Positions 1-5,465 of a DNA stretch of 5,465 nucleotides are shown piece by piece. Each line of letters begins with the position of its first letter. The stretch's first letter is position 1. Position numbers and translations under genes: made by a program. Under the pieces are notes generated by a model that saw only the letters and a program-made list of their open reading frames with translations, did not search any database and was not told the origin of the DNA. This stretch comes from Deltaproteobacteria bacterium (GTDB lineage: Bacteria; Desulfobacterota; Desulfobacteria; Desulfobacterales; JAFDDL01), in NCBI GenBank assembly GCA_019310865.1, contig JAFDDL010000285.1, forward strand, positions 1 through 5,465, written 5' to 3'.

Positions 1-2
1 TT

Positions 3-614
3 GGTTTCTTTTTGGTTAAAATCGGTATCACGGTGTTCTACCTGACCGGCGCCAATATTGTTACGGGGGTTATTTTTCATCCGCAAACAGCCGTTGCTCA
101 GGGGAAAGGTGACACGGATCCGGCGGCCGAAACAGCTCCGGTGGCTTCCAAGTCCGAGCCTGAGCCAAAGAAAAATCCTCGTCTTAAGGAGATTCAAGCC
201 ATAATGGATCAACTTGAGCAAAAGCGCAATCGGCTCAAAGAAGAGGCGGAGCAGATCAAAAGGGAACGAAACCGGCTGGAACTGTTGAAATCGGATATCG
301 AGGAGCGACTCGAGAAGCTGGCGGTTGTCCAACAGAAAATTGATGAAGGGTTGGTGAAAAAGGCTGAAATGGCGGCCCAGGCCCAGCAGCAGAACAATGC
401 CAAAGAGGCGGCCAAGATTAAACAGTTGGTGAAAGTCTATTCGAGCATGAATCCCAAAAAGGCTGCCGAGATTATCGACAAAATGAACATGAACGTGGTC
501 CACCAGGTTTTTTCCAATATGAAGGGTGAGCAGATCGGTAAAATCCTGGCTTACGTGAACCGGGAACGGGCCGCTCAGATTACCGAGCGCCTGGCAGCCA
601 AAGACACCCTATAG
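3..614 (+). CDS. MotE-like protein with coiled coil and MgtE_N-type C-terminal domain (5' end outside the window)
   Basis: The frame is open to the left edge, with no stop before the first possible start (TTG at 12). No ribosome binding site is visible there, so the true start probably lies upstream. Numbering from TTG 12, residues 4-22 are hydrophobic and end near an AVAQ-G sequence, which suits a signal peptide or membrane anchor. A Pro/Glu/Lys-rich linker follows (about 37-56). Residues 56-118 are a highly charged Lys/Glu/Arg coiled coil, and 138-195 resemble the MgtE N-terminal domain (KVYSSMNPKKAAEIIDKM and two further helical hairpins). There is no Mg2+ channel domain, so this is not a transporter. 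Proteins of this build sit beside fliJ and fliK in many flagellar clusters and are annotated as MotE family. In Sinorhizobium, MotE is a periplasmic chaperone for the motor protein MotC. A structural or motor-associated periplasmic role here is inference. The architecture is clear; the exact function is not. Confidence 0.8.
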   Translation, partial: GFFLVKIGITVFYLTGANIVTGVIFHPQTAVAQGKGDTDPAAETAPVASKSEPEPKKNPRLKEIQAIMDQLEQKRNRLKEEAEQIKRERNRLELLKSDIEERLEKLAVVQQKIDEGLVKKAEMAAQAQQQNNAKEAAKIKQLVKVYSSMNPKKAAEIIDKMNMNVVHQVFSNMKGEQIGKILAYVNRERAAQITERLAAKDTL

Positions 615-624
615 ACATTACCGC

Positions 625-666
625 AAAATCCATAGCCTGGTCCGGGTGGCCAGGCTATGATTTTTT
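625..666 (+). terminator. Rho-independent terminator after the MotE-like gene
   Basis: A perfect 10-bp stem, CATAGCCTGG (631-640) with CCAGGCTATG (650-659), closes a 9-nt loop and is followed directly by six T residues (661-666). With C630 bulged, AAAAT at 625-629 can also pair with ATTTT at 660-664 and lengthen the stem. It begins 11-17 nt after the TAG stop at 612-614. This shows that the upstream transcription unit ends here and that fliK needs its own promoter. Confidence 0.9.
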
Positions 667-701
667 CCTTTCCCACCCGTAAGCCGGCAATGCCGGAGTA
701 G

Positions 702-735
702 AAGTGCTGAGTGCTGAGTGCTCAGTGCTCAGTGA
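702..735. repeat. Heptad tandem repeat array, four copies of GTGCTSA
   Basis: Four 7-bp units run head to tail from 704 to 731: GTGCTGA twice, then GTGCTCA twice. Partial units flank them. The switch from GA to CA in the middle makes the block an imperfect palindrome (CTGAG twice, then CTCAG twice, at 707-732). It lies 36 bp past the terminator and outside any gene. The inverse motif recurs at 817-842 and 896-905. Confidence 0.85.
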
Positions 736-816
736 AGGTAAACGTCTCACATTTCAGAAAAACATCGGTACGAAAAAAGAAGGGGATTTCCTCTTTCAAA
801 TTCGGTAGAATTCCGC

Positions 817-842
817 CACTCAGCACTCAGTACCCAGCACTT
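817..842. repeat. Inverted copy of the heptad array
   Basis: The units CACTCAG, CACTCAG and the diverged TACCCAG, followed by CACTT, are the reverse complement of the first half of the 702-735 array. The left flank AAGTGCTGAGTGCTGAGTG (702-720) pairs with this block apart from one extra diverged unit. The two blocks bracket about 82 bp of unrelated sequence. This could be a small non-coding mobile element or a dispersed intergenic repeat. Confidence 0.75.
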
Positions 843-895
843 ATTCGTTAAACCTTTCCACATGATACAATTAAATCGTGCCGTGAATAATCCGT

Positions 896-905
896 TGAGC
901 ACTGA
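896..905. repeat. Isolated heptad-motif copy
   Basis: TGAGCACTGA is the exact reverse complement of TCAGTGCTCA at 722-731 in the first array. A 10-bp match can arise by chance, but the same short region already carries two arrays of this motif, so a decayed copy is plausible. Confidence 0.4.
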
Positions 906-909
906 AAGC

Positions 910-962
910 GGTTCCCGGAAGGTTTTGCCAGGGGGTAAAATTTTCCCCCTTGCCGCGGAACC
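910..962. repeat. Long imperfect inverted repeat (hairpin) upstream of the fliK promoter
   Basis: The outer arms GGTTCCCGG (910-918) and CCGCGGAACC (953-962) form 9 bp with C956 bulged. The inner arms AGGGGG (930-935) and CCCCCT (945-950) close over an AT-rich centre. No T-run follows, so it is not a terminator. Its centre is about 160 bp upstream of the predicted transcription start, so it could be an activator binding site or a remnant of a repeat element. Confidence 0.6.
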
Positions 963-992
963 ATCAGGCAAAATCTGCTTTAAGAGACCGGA
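942..992. promoter_or_regulatory. Candidate activator-binding direct repeats upstream of the sigma-54 promoter
   Basis: TTTCCCCCTT occurs at 942-951 and again at 983-992, so the copies are 41 bp apart, close to four helical turns. An inverted relative (CAGGGGGTAAAA) is at 929-940. They centre about 149 and 108 bp upstream of the predicted start, a typical range for bacterial enhancer-binding proteins such as FlrC, FleQ or FlgR. The repeats are seen directly; their role is inferred. Confidence 0.35.
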
Positions 993-1067
993 TTTCCCCC
1001 TTATCAACTTTTTCCATAAAGGGTGTAACCAATAGAAAATATTATAAAATATATTTTCAATAACGGA

Positions 1068-1084
1068 TTGGCACGTACCTTGCT
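1068..1084 (+). promoter_or_regulatory. Sigma-54 (RpoN) promoter for fliK-flgD-flgE
   Basis: TTGGCACGTACCTTGCT matches the -24/-12 consensus (TTGGCACG, 4 nt, TTGCW) at every conserved base. The invariant GG (1070-1071) and GC (1082-1083) are separated by the required 10 bp. With C1083 at -12, transcription would start near 1095, leaving a leader of about 32 nt before the fliK ATG. RpoN control of hook genes is well established in bacteria with polar flagella and requires an enhancer-binding activator, which is not in this window. Confidence 0.93.
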
Positions 1085-1126
1085 CTACCATTGTTCGAAT
1101 AAAAAAACGCCAGCAGCGAGGCACAC

Positions 1127-2794
1127 ATGATTTCTCCAATGCTCATCCAAAATATGTTTACCGGAACCGACCTGAATAATATTGCGCCATACGGGTCGGA
1201 ATCTGCGGACAAGCGTTTTTCAGAAATTCTGGCCCGTCGCTCCTCATCAGAGGACGACAGCCCATCGAATCAGAATGCCGTACAGGGCCATGACGCTTTG
1301 GAAATGGCCCAAAAAGCCCTCATGGCAACGGGAATTCCTCTGGAGCAATGGATGGCCGATGAAGAGGCCCTGACAGCTTTCGGTCGTTTTTTAACCCGCG
1401 CCGGCTTTGATGCCAACGACGTACAGAGTTTGATCGACGACTTGAAATCAAATGCGCAGGGTAATAAAGGAGTTTCACTTGCCAACCTGTTTAATAAGGC
1501 TTCTCAGCTTGATTCACCGGATGAAACCGGGGCTGATGCACTCTACCTGGATATTAGCGCGTTACCCTATTTTGAAACGATTCTAAGCCGATTGGGTATG
1601 GCGTCCGGCGATATTCAAACCGCACTGGACCGGGCCAAGGTGGAAGGCCGGGGCATCGATTTGAAGGCGCTGGCCAATAGCCTGAAGTCTCAGTTGAACC
1701 CGGGTGAAACCAACCTGTCACCAACGGTTTCGACGGATAATCAGGCCATGTTGCAGCGGATCGGTTTGAATACAAACGCCCTTTTGGGCGCGTTGCCGGG
1801 AGACTTGGCAGCGGGTGATATAACCCTGGATCGATTTGCGGCCATGTTGGAGCAGCGCGTCGCTGCCTTTCAAAAACTTCAGAGCCTGCATTCGGGATCA
1901 CCTTCAGGACAAAATACCACGGACCTGCTTGCCTTTATGAAACATGTCTCCACAAGTGATGGCGAGACGCCGGCCGACATGTTGCTGAAACGGTTTGAAT
2001 CAAGCGGGCTTCGTATGGCGCTTGGTGATAGAGGCATCGCGCGCCCGCAGTTATCAGTGAATGGAAAAACGCCCGGCGCCAAAGTCAATCAGTCCAATTC
2101 CCCGGCCACACCCTTTGGAACAAACCTTTCTGAAATCGGAAAAAATTCAATCGGCGATGCCAATGTGAATCAGGATTTACCACATGGATTTTCACGGGAC
2201 AACCTGTTGGGCCGAGGCCTTGAAAAGGGCCTTGCACCCGGAAAAATCAAGATTGAAAAACCGGATAATCCAGCCGGCCTGACTTTTGACGGCACAATCA
2301 AGGACGTGAAGTGGTCGACTGTGAATACGGCTGCCTCGGATGCATCCACAGGCAGAACCCTTCCGGGATATATGCTCAATCAGGTCAGCCGGTACCTTTT
2401 CCGAATGCGCATGAGCGGTCAGAGCGAACTGAGCTTTCAGATTAAACCGCCGCATTTGGGCCGTATGGGTTTGCGCATCGAACAGGGCGGTGATGGCATC
2501 AGGGTCAGCATTATTGTGGAGCAGGCCGCCGCCAAGGACATGCTCTTGAGCCAATCCAACGATTTGAAAACCGCCCTGGCGGATCAAGGCCTCCGGTTGG
2601 ATAAGGTGGATGTTGAGACGCATGCCGATTTTGACCGATCCATGGCCCAGACTCGACGGGAGTTCAGTGAAAATGGTGGCAGAAAGCGGCCCGATCTGCT
2701 TTCCGCCGCCAAACGATCCGGTGCCTTGGCGGATGTCGCTCAAATTCCATCTCGCATGGCGATGGTGGATGGATTATTAAACCTGGTGGTTTGA
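1127..2794 (+). CDS. fliK: Flagellar hook-length control protein FliK
   Basis: FliK is a secreted molecular ruler. It measures the hook and then, through its C-terminal domain, acts on FlhB to switch export from hook to filament subunits. This 555-residue protein is longer than the roughly 405-residue Salmonella FliK. Residues about 410-500 form the C-terminal hook-length domain (Flg_hook type), with the signature QIKPPHLGRMGLRIEQ (438-453) and a following amphipathic segment ending GLRLDKVDVE. The N-terminal half (about 55-250) is predicted helical and contains three related modules, at about 81-128, 145-190 and 205-245. Residues about 300-410 are a low-complexity Ser/Asn/Pro/Gly linker, as expected of a ruler. 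The start at ATG 1127 is supported by GAGG at 1118-1121 and by a promoter just upstream; a second in-frame ATG at 1139 is less well placed. It is first in its operon, with flgD 64 bp downstream. The family call is firm; the N-terminal half has little recognisable homology. Confidence 0.93.
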   Translation: MISPMLIQNMFTGTDLNNIAPYGSESADKRFSEILARRSSSEDDSPSNQNAVQGHDALEMAQKALMATGIPLEQWMADEEALTAFGRFLTRAGFDANDVQSLIDDLKSNAQGNKGVSLANLFNKASQLDSPDETGADALYLDISALPYFETILSRLGMASGDIQTALDRAKVEGRGIDLKALANSLKSQLNPGETNLSPTVSTDNQAMLQRIGLNTNALLGALPGDLAAGDITLDRFAAMLEQRVAAFQKLQSLHSGSPSGQNTTDLLAFMKHVSTSDGETPADMLLKRFESSGLRMALGDRGIARPQLSVNGKTPGAKVNQSNSPATPFGTNLSEIGKNSIGDANVNQDLPHGFSRDNLLGRGLEKGLAPGKIKIEKPDNPAGLTFDGTIKDVKWSTVNTAASDASTGRTLPGYMLNQVSRYLFRMRMSGQSELSFQIKPPHLGRMGLRIEQGGDGIRVSIIVEQAAAKDMLLSQSNDLKTALADQGLRLDKVDVETHADFDRSMAQTRREFSENGGRKRPDLLSAAKRSGALADVAQIPSRMAMVDGLLNLVV

Positions 2795-2847
2795 GCAAAT
2801 ACCAAACCGATCAATGGGGTTGTAATATTATTTCAAGCGAACTGTGA

Positions 2848-2854
2848 AAGGAAG
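2848..2854 (+). promoter_or_regulatory. Ribosome binding site that fixes the flgD start
   Basis: AAGGAAG lies 4-10 nt before ATG 2859. The upstream in-frame GTG at 2844 overlaps this site and has no ribosome binding site of its own, so ATG 2859 is the likely start. Confidence 0.75.
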
Positions 2855-2858
2855 ACCC

Positions 2859-3563
2859 ATGAATGTCAATGCTGCAACCAGTGATATCAGCGCAATCAAT
2901 TCGATTCTGGCCGGCCAGACCGAGCAGCCGGTAATAAAGGCGGATCCGCTGGGTCGGGAGGCCTTTTTAACCATGCTCGTTGCCCAGCTCAAGCACCAGG
3001 ATCCTCTCAATCCAATGGATGGTACGGATTTCACCGCCCAGTTGGCCCAGTTTTCAACCCTGGAGCAGATGTTTGAGGTTAACGACAACCTGGAAGAGAT
3101 GAAAGGCACGATGGGGCCGGATGGCAATGAGAACCTGCTCGATTACATCGGTAAAGAAGTGACGGTTGATAACAGCAAGGTGAACCTCATCGATGGCAAT
3201 GCATCCGGCGGGTATTATACCCTCGAAGCGCTGTCCAGTGTCGTTGTGAACATTTTCGATGGCAATGGATTGCAGGTTGCCAGTATTATCGGGGGAACAA
3301 AGAATGCCGGAACCCATGCGGTTGAATGGAACGGGACCAACGATTACGGGGATATGATGCCGGACGGCTCTTATACTTACGAGGTGGTCGCCATTGATAA
3401 CAATCTGGGATTTTTACCGGTCAGCACGGCCCTGACGGGCATTGTGAGCGGTGTGACCTATGAAATGGGTACGCCCTATCTTGTCGTGGGCGGTCAGTAT
3501 GTCAATCCCGGTTCCGTTGTCAAGGTCAGCCAGCCCGGTTCCAGTGAGTCGGTGGGATTTTAA
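2859..3563 (+). CDS. flgD: Flagellar hook assembly scaffold (hook cap) protein FlgD
   Basis: FlgD caps the distal end of the growing hook, allows FlgE subunits to fold and insert, and is later replaced by HAP1. The 234-residue product is about the usual size (Salmonella 232). Residues 34-71 carry the conserved N-terminal FlgD segment, including FLTMLVAQLKHQDPLNPMDG and then DFTAQLAQFSTLEQM. From about 95 to 225 comes the beta-rich region with interleaved Tudor-like and FlgD Ig-like domains; the Ig-like part is marked by GTHAVEWNGTNDYGDMMPDG and SYTYEV (151-176). No signal peptide is present, as expected for a substrate of the flagellar type III apparatus. I chose ATG 2859 over GTG 2844 because of the AAGGAAG ribosome binding site. 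It lies between fliK and flgE in the same operon, with no terminator on either side. Confidence 0.96.
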   Translation: MNVNAATSDISAINSILAGQTEQPVIKADPLGREAFLTMLVAQLKHQDPLNPMDGTDFTAQLAQFSTLEQMFEVNDNLEEMKGTMGPDGNENLLDYIGKEVTVDNSKVNLIDGNASGGYYTLEALSSVVVNIFDGNGLQVASIIGGTKNAGTHAVEWNGTNDYGDMMPDGSYTYEVVAIDNNLGFLPVSTALTGIVSGVTYEMGTPYLVVGGQYVNPGSVVKVSQPGSSESVGF

Positions 3564-3642
3564 GCTCAAAGAGAAGACTAAATAGATTGATTCATAAAAC
3601 AAAAACCAATTTGCACGTTCATAAAAACAGGGAGGTCATACC

Positions 3643-5400
3643 ATGGGATTAACAAGTAGCCTATTTTCGGGAGTCAGCGGTCTGTCGGTTCTGGGAAACG
3701 CCATGACGGTCATCGGGGATAATATCGCCAACATCAATACGATTGGGTTTAAATCGAGCCGGGTATCGTTCCAGGATATCCTGAGCCAGAGCGTCGCCAC
3801 CCAGTCCGGTACCGCCCAGGTGGGCCGTGGTACCGCCCTGGGGGACGTGACGGGAATTTTCGGACAGGGCTCTTTTGAATCGACGGAATCGCCCACGGAC
3901 CTGGCCATTGGCGGGGAAGGATTTTTCATTGTTCGACACCCTGAAAACGAGAACAGTGAATATTACACGCGTGCCGGTGGCTTTGGGTTCGACAAGGACG
4001 GCAATTTTGTCAATTCAGCCGGTTATATCGTCAAGGGGCGACAACTGATTCGCGATAGCTTTGGCGAAGTACAGGATGTCGGAAATGTTGTGGATATCAA
4101 ACTGGCCGAATTTACCTCCTCTCCGGAGGCGACCGACGCCATTACGATCATTGCCAACCTCGACGCTGCCGGGGAAAATCACAGTATTGGCTCCAATGCC
4201 CTTTCCGAGGCCTGGGACGGAGATCTGACAGCGGACATTCATATCGGCGATTCGGCCTACGAGTACCAGACAACGGTCAAGGTTTATGATTCCCTGGGAA
4301 GCACCCATGATATTACGCTGTATTTCGACAAGACCGATAACGCCCATGAGTACGAATTTATCGTAACCTGCAACCCGAACGAAGATAGACGAAATATTTT
4401 TACCGACCCCACCGATGCTGGCTATGGCCTGTTGGGCCGGGGTACGGTAAGCTTTACGCCCCATGGTGTCATCCGGGACATGACCTTTAATCGCTTTGTC
4501 GGAAACAGCGGTGGATTGACATTAGATAACAGCGGCGGCGGCGCCTGGCCCACCGATCCGGTGCTCACCGGCGCCTATTCCGGTTCTGCGGCATTGCCCG
4601 CCAACTATACCTTTACGCCCAGTGCTGGGGACGTGGGCACGGACGCCATAACCGTAACAGTGGGTGGTGATGGGGCCGGCACCTTCATCATTCCCCACGA
4701 TTATGTTGCCGGTGATTATGTTCAGGGGCCTGACGGGATGACATTCCAGTTCAACGTTGGCGATACCCTGGCGGCCACCAATGTGTTCAATGTGGATATT
4801 ACTGCCGGTGATCCTGACGATTTGACGGATCTCAATGCCTGGCCGGACATGAACGGCGTATTTTCCAACCAGCATTTTACCTTTACCCCGGATTTTCTGG
4901 GCGCCGCGGGCACCGGCATGTCGGTTGAGCTGAACCTGGGAACGGCATTCAATGGTGTCTCCTGGGTGCCTGATGCCTTGTCCACCAGTTATTTTTCGAC
5001 GGCGTCCACAACCGTTTATCAAACCACCACCGGTTATGGCGCCGGTGACCTGCAGAGCCTTTCGGTGGATACCGACGGGGTGATCACCGGCCAGTACTCC
5101 AACGGTCAGGTCACGCCCCTGTTTCGTGTGCTTCTGGCGAAATTTCAAAATGTTCAGGGATTGTTCAAAGAGGGCGGCAGCCTCTTTCGGGCCACGCGAA
5201 ACAGCGGGGAGAGACTTTACGGGAATCCGGGTACCAGCGGTCTGGGCTCCGTCGCCTCCAACTCCCTGGAGCAGTCCAATGTGGACATTGCCAACGAGTT
5301 CGTGAAAATGATTACAACCCAGCGGGGGTTCCAGGCAAACTCGAAAATCGTGACCACCGTTGACCAGATGCTGGCCGATACCATTAACATGAAACGATAG
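3643..5400 (+). CDS. flgE: Flagellar hook protein FlgE, long form
   Basis: FlgE polymerises into the hook, the flexible joint between the basal body rod and the filament. At 585 residues it is much longer than Salmonella FlgE (about 403). Residues 3-34 are the rod/hook N-terminal helix (SLFSGVSGLSVLGNAMTVIG then DNIANINTIGFKSS). Residues about 80-150 are the FlgE/F/G-like D1 part (DLAIGGEGFFIV, YYTRAGGFGFDKDGNFVN). Residues about 165-290 and 395-500 resemble the FlaE-type D2 region, and 538-583 form the C-terminal D0 helix (SLEQSNVDIANEFVKMITTQ then RGFQANSKIVTT). Between the D2 parts, about 300-390 is a beta-rich Gly/Thr/Asp-rich insertion. The only cysteine is C243. A strong GGGAGGT site (3630-3636) lies 6 nt before ATG 3643. 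It is the third gene of the fliK operon, 79 bp after flgD, and no intrinsic terminator follows it. Confidence 0.97.
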   Translation: MGLTSSLFSGVSGLSVLGNAMTVIGDNIANINTIGFKSSRVSFQDILSQSVATQSGTAQVGRGTALGDVTGIFGQGSFESTESPTDLAIGGEGFFIVRHPENENSEYYTRAGGFGFDKDGNFVNSAGYIVKGRQLIRDSFGEVQDVGNVVDIKLAEFTSSPEATDAITIIANLDAAGENHSIGSNALSEAWDGDLTADIHIGDSAYEYQTTVKVYDSLGSTHDITLYFDKTDNAHEYEFIVTCNPNEDRRNIFTDPTDAGYGLLGRGTVSFTPHGVIRDMTFNRFVGNSGGLTLDNSGGGAWPTDPVLTGAYSGSAALPANYTFTPSAGDVGTDAITVTVGGDGAGTFIIPHDYVAGDYVQGPDGMTFQFNVGDTLAATNVFNVDITAGDPDDLTDLNAWPDMNGVFSNQHFTFTPDFLGAAGTGMSVELNLGTAFNGVSWVPDALSTSYFSTASTTVYQTTTGYGAGDLQSLSVDTDGVITGQYSNGQVTPLFRVLLAKFQNVQGLFKEGGSLFRATRNSGERLYGNPGTSGLGSVASNSLEQSNVDIANEFVKMITTQRGFQANSKIVTTVDQMLADTINMKR

Positions 5401-5411
5401 GTTCTAACACA

Positions 5412-5465
5412 ATGTCATTAACTTTACGTTATAACCAATTAATTCAGAAGCGATGTAGTCGTATT
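5412..5465 (+). CDS. Possible start of a downstream gene (cut by the window edge)
   Basis: An ATG at 5412 opens a frame that stays open for 18 codons to the right edge (MSLTLRYNQLIQKRCSRI). Only a weak AGGT (5399-5402) lies upstream, overlapping the flgE stop. The region is AT-rich and too short to recognise. It may equally be non-coding spacer. Confidence 0.15.
   Translation, partial: MSLTLRYNQLIQKRCSRI

Larger units (their letters stand above)
667..1067. other. Gene-free interval between the terminator and the sigma-54 promoter
   Basis: No convincing coding region is present on either strand. From left to right it holds the heptad repeat arrays (702-842), a stray repeat copy (896-905), a long imperfect hairpin (910-962), two TTTCCCCCTT direct repeats (942-951 and 983-992), and an AT-rich tract (about 1036-1062) just before the promoter. 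No tRNA-like or other known RNA fold was recognised. The right-hand 180 bp are in the usual place for activator and DNA-bending sites of a sigma-54 promoter. Confidence 0.7.

Noticed and set aside
704..842. Repeat arrays considered as a CRISPR
   Set aside because: The units are 7 bp, directly adjacent and without spacers, and the second array is inverted.
870..890. Possible minus-strand sigma-54 promoter (CGGCACG on the reverse strand)
   Set aside because: The -24-like half is present, but there is no GC at the required 10-bp spacing (TT occurs instead), and no gene lies downstream on that strand.
747..1139. A 130-codon open frame on the minus strand across the intergenic region
   Set aside because: It crosses the fliK promoter and start, runs through the heptad repeats and the hairpin, has an uneven composition rich in Trp/Cys/Arg, and resembles no family I recognise. 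More likely translated repeat and regulatory DNA.
2192..2743. A 183-codon open frame on the minus strand inside fliK
   Set aside because: It is antisense to the conserved C-terminal FliK domain and shows no protein-family features of its own.
2788..2808. GGTTTG/CAAACC hairpin overlapping the fliK stop codon, as a possible terminator
   Set aside because: The stem is only 6 bp and no T-run follows; flgD lies 50 bp further on in the same direction and is expected to be co-transcribed.
4522..5148. A 208-codon open frame on the minus strand inside flgE
   Set aside because: It lies wholly within the firmly identified flgE and is a Gly/Arg/Ile/His-rich antisense shadow with no recognisable domain.

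Overview
The window is a piece of a bacterial flagellar gene cluster, read entirely on the + strand. It holds the 3' part of a MotE-like gene, then fliK (hook-length control), flgD (hook cap) and flgE (hook protein). The gene order, the FlgE N-terminus (close in style to sulfate-reducer hook proteins), the roughly 50% GC content and the sigma-54 control suggest a Desulfobacterota (deltaproteobacterial) organism, perhaps near Desulfosarcina or Desulfatibacillum. That assignment is inferred from protein style, not from a search.

Layout: bases 3-614 encode a periplasmic or membrane-anchored coiled-coil protein with an MgtE_N-type C-terminal domain, open at the left edge. A strong intrinsic terminator (about 625-666) follows and closes an upstream transcription unit. 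Bases 667-1126 carry no convincing gene. They contain heptad repeat arrays in inverted orientation (702-842, with a stray copy at 896-905), a long imperfect hairpin (910-962), two TTTCCCCCTT direct repeats 41 bp apart, an AT-rich tract, and a perfect-looking sigma-54 promoter (1068-1084). That promoter would start transcription about 32 nt upstream of fliK. fliK (1127-2794), flgD (2859-3563) and flgE (3643-5400) follow with gaps of 64 and 79 bp and no terminator between them, so they probably form one operon. The last 65 bp hold only the possible start of another reading frame.

How the genes work together: FlgD caps the growing hook, FlgE subunits polymerise beneath it, and FliK is the secreted ruler whose C-terminal domain switches the export apparatus from hook to filament substrates. 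Putting all three behind one RpoN promoter fits the middle-class (hook/basal body) tier of polar-flagellum hierarchies. The MotE-like protein probably serves the motor or stator, and lies in the preceding unit.

I see no wholly new system. The points most worth a second look are the composite regulatory and repeat region 667-1126, a threefold helical repeat in the N-terminal half of FliK, and a Gly/Thr/Asp-rich domain inserted into the outer part of FlgE.
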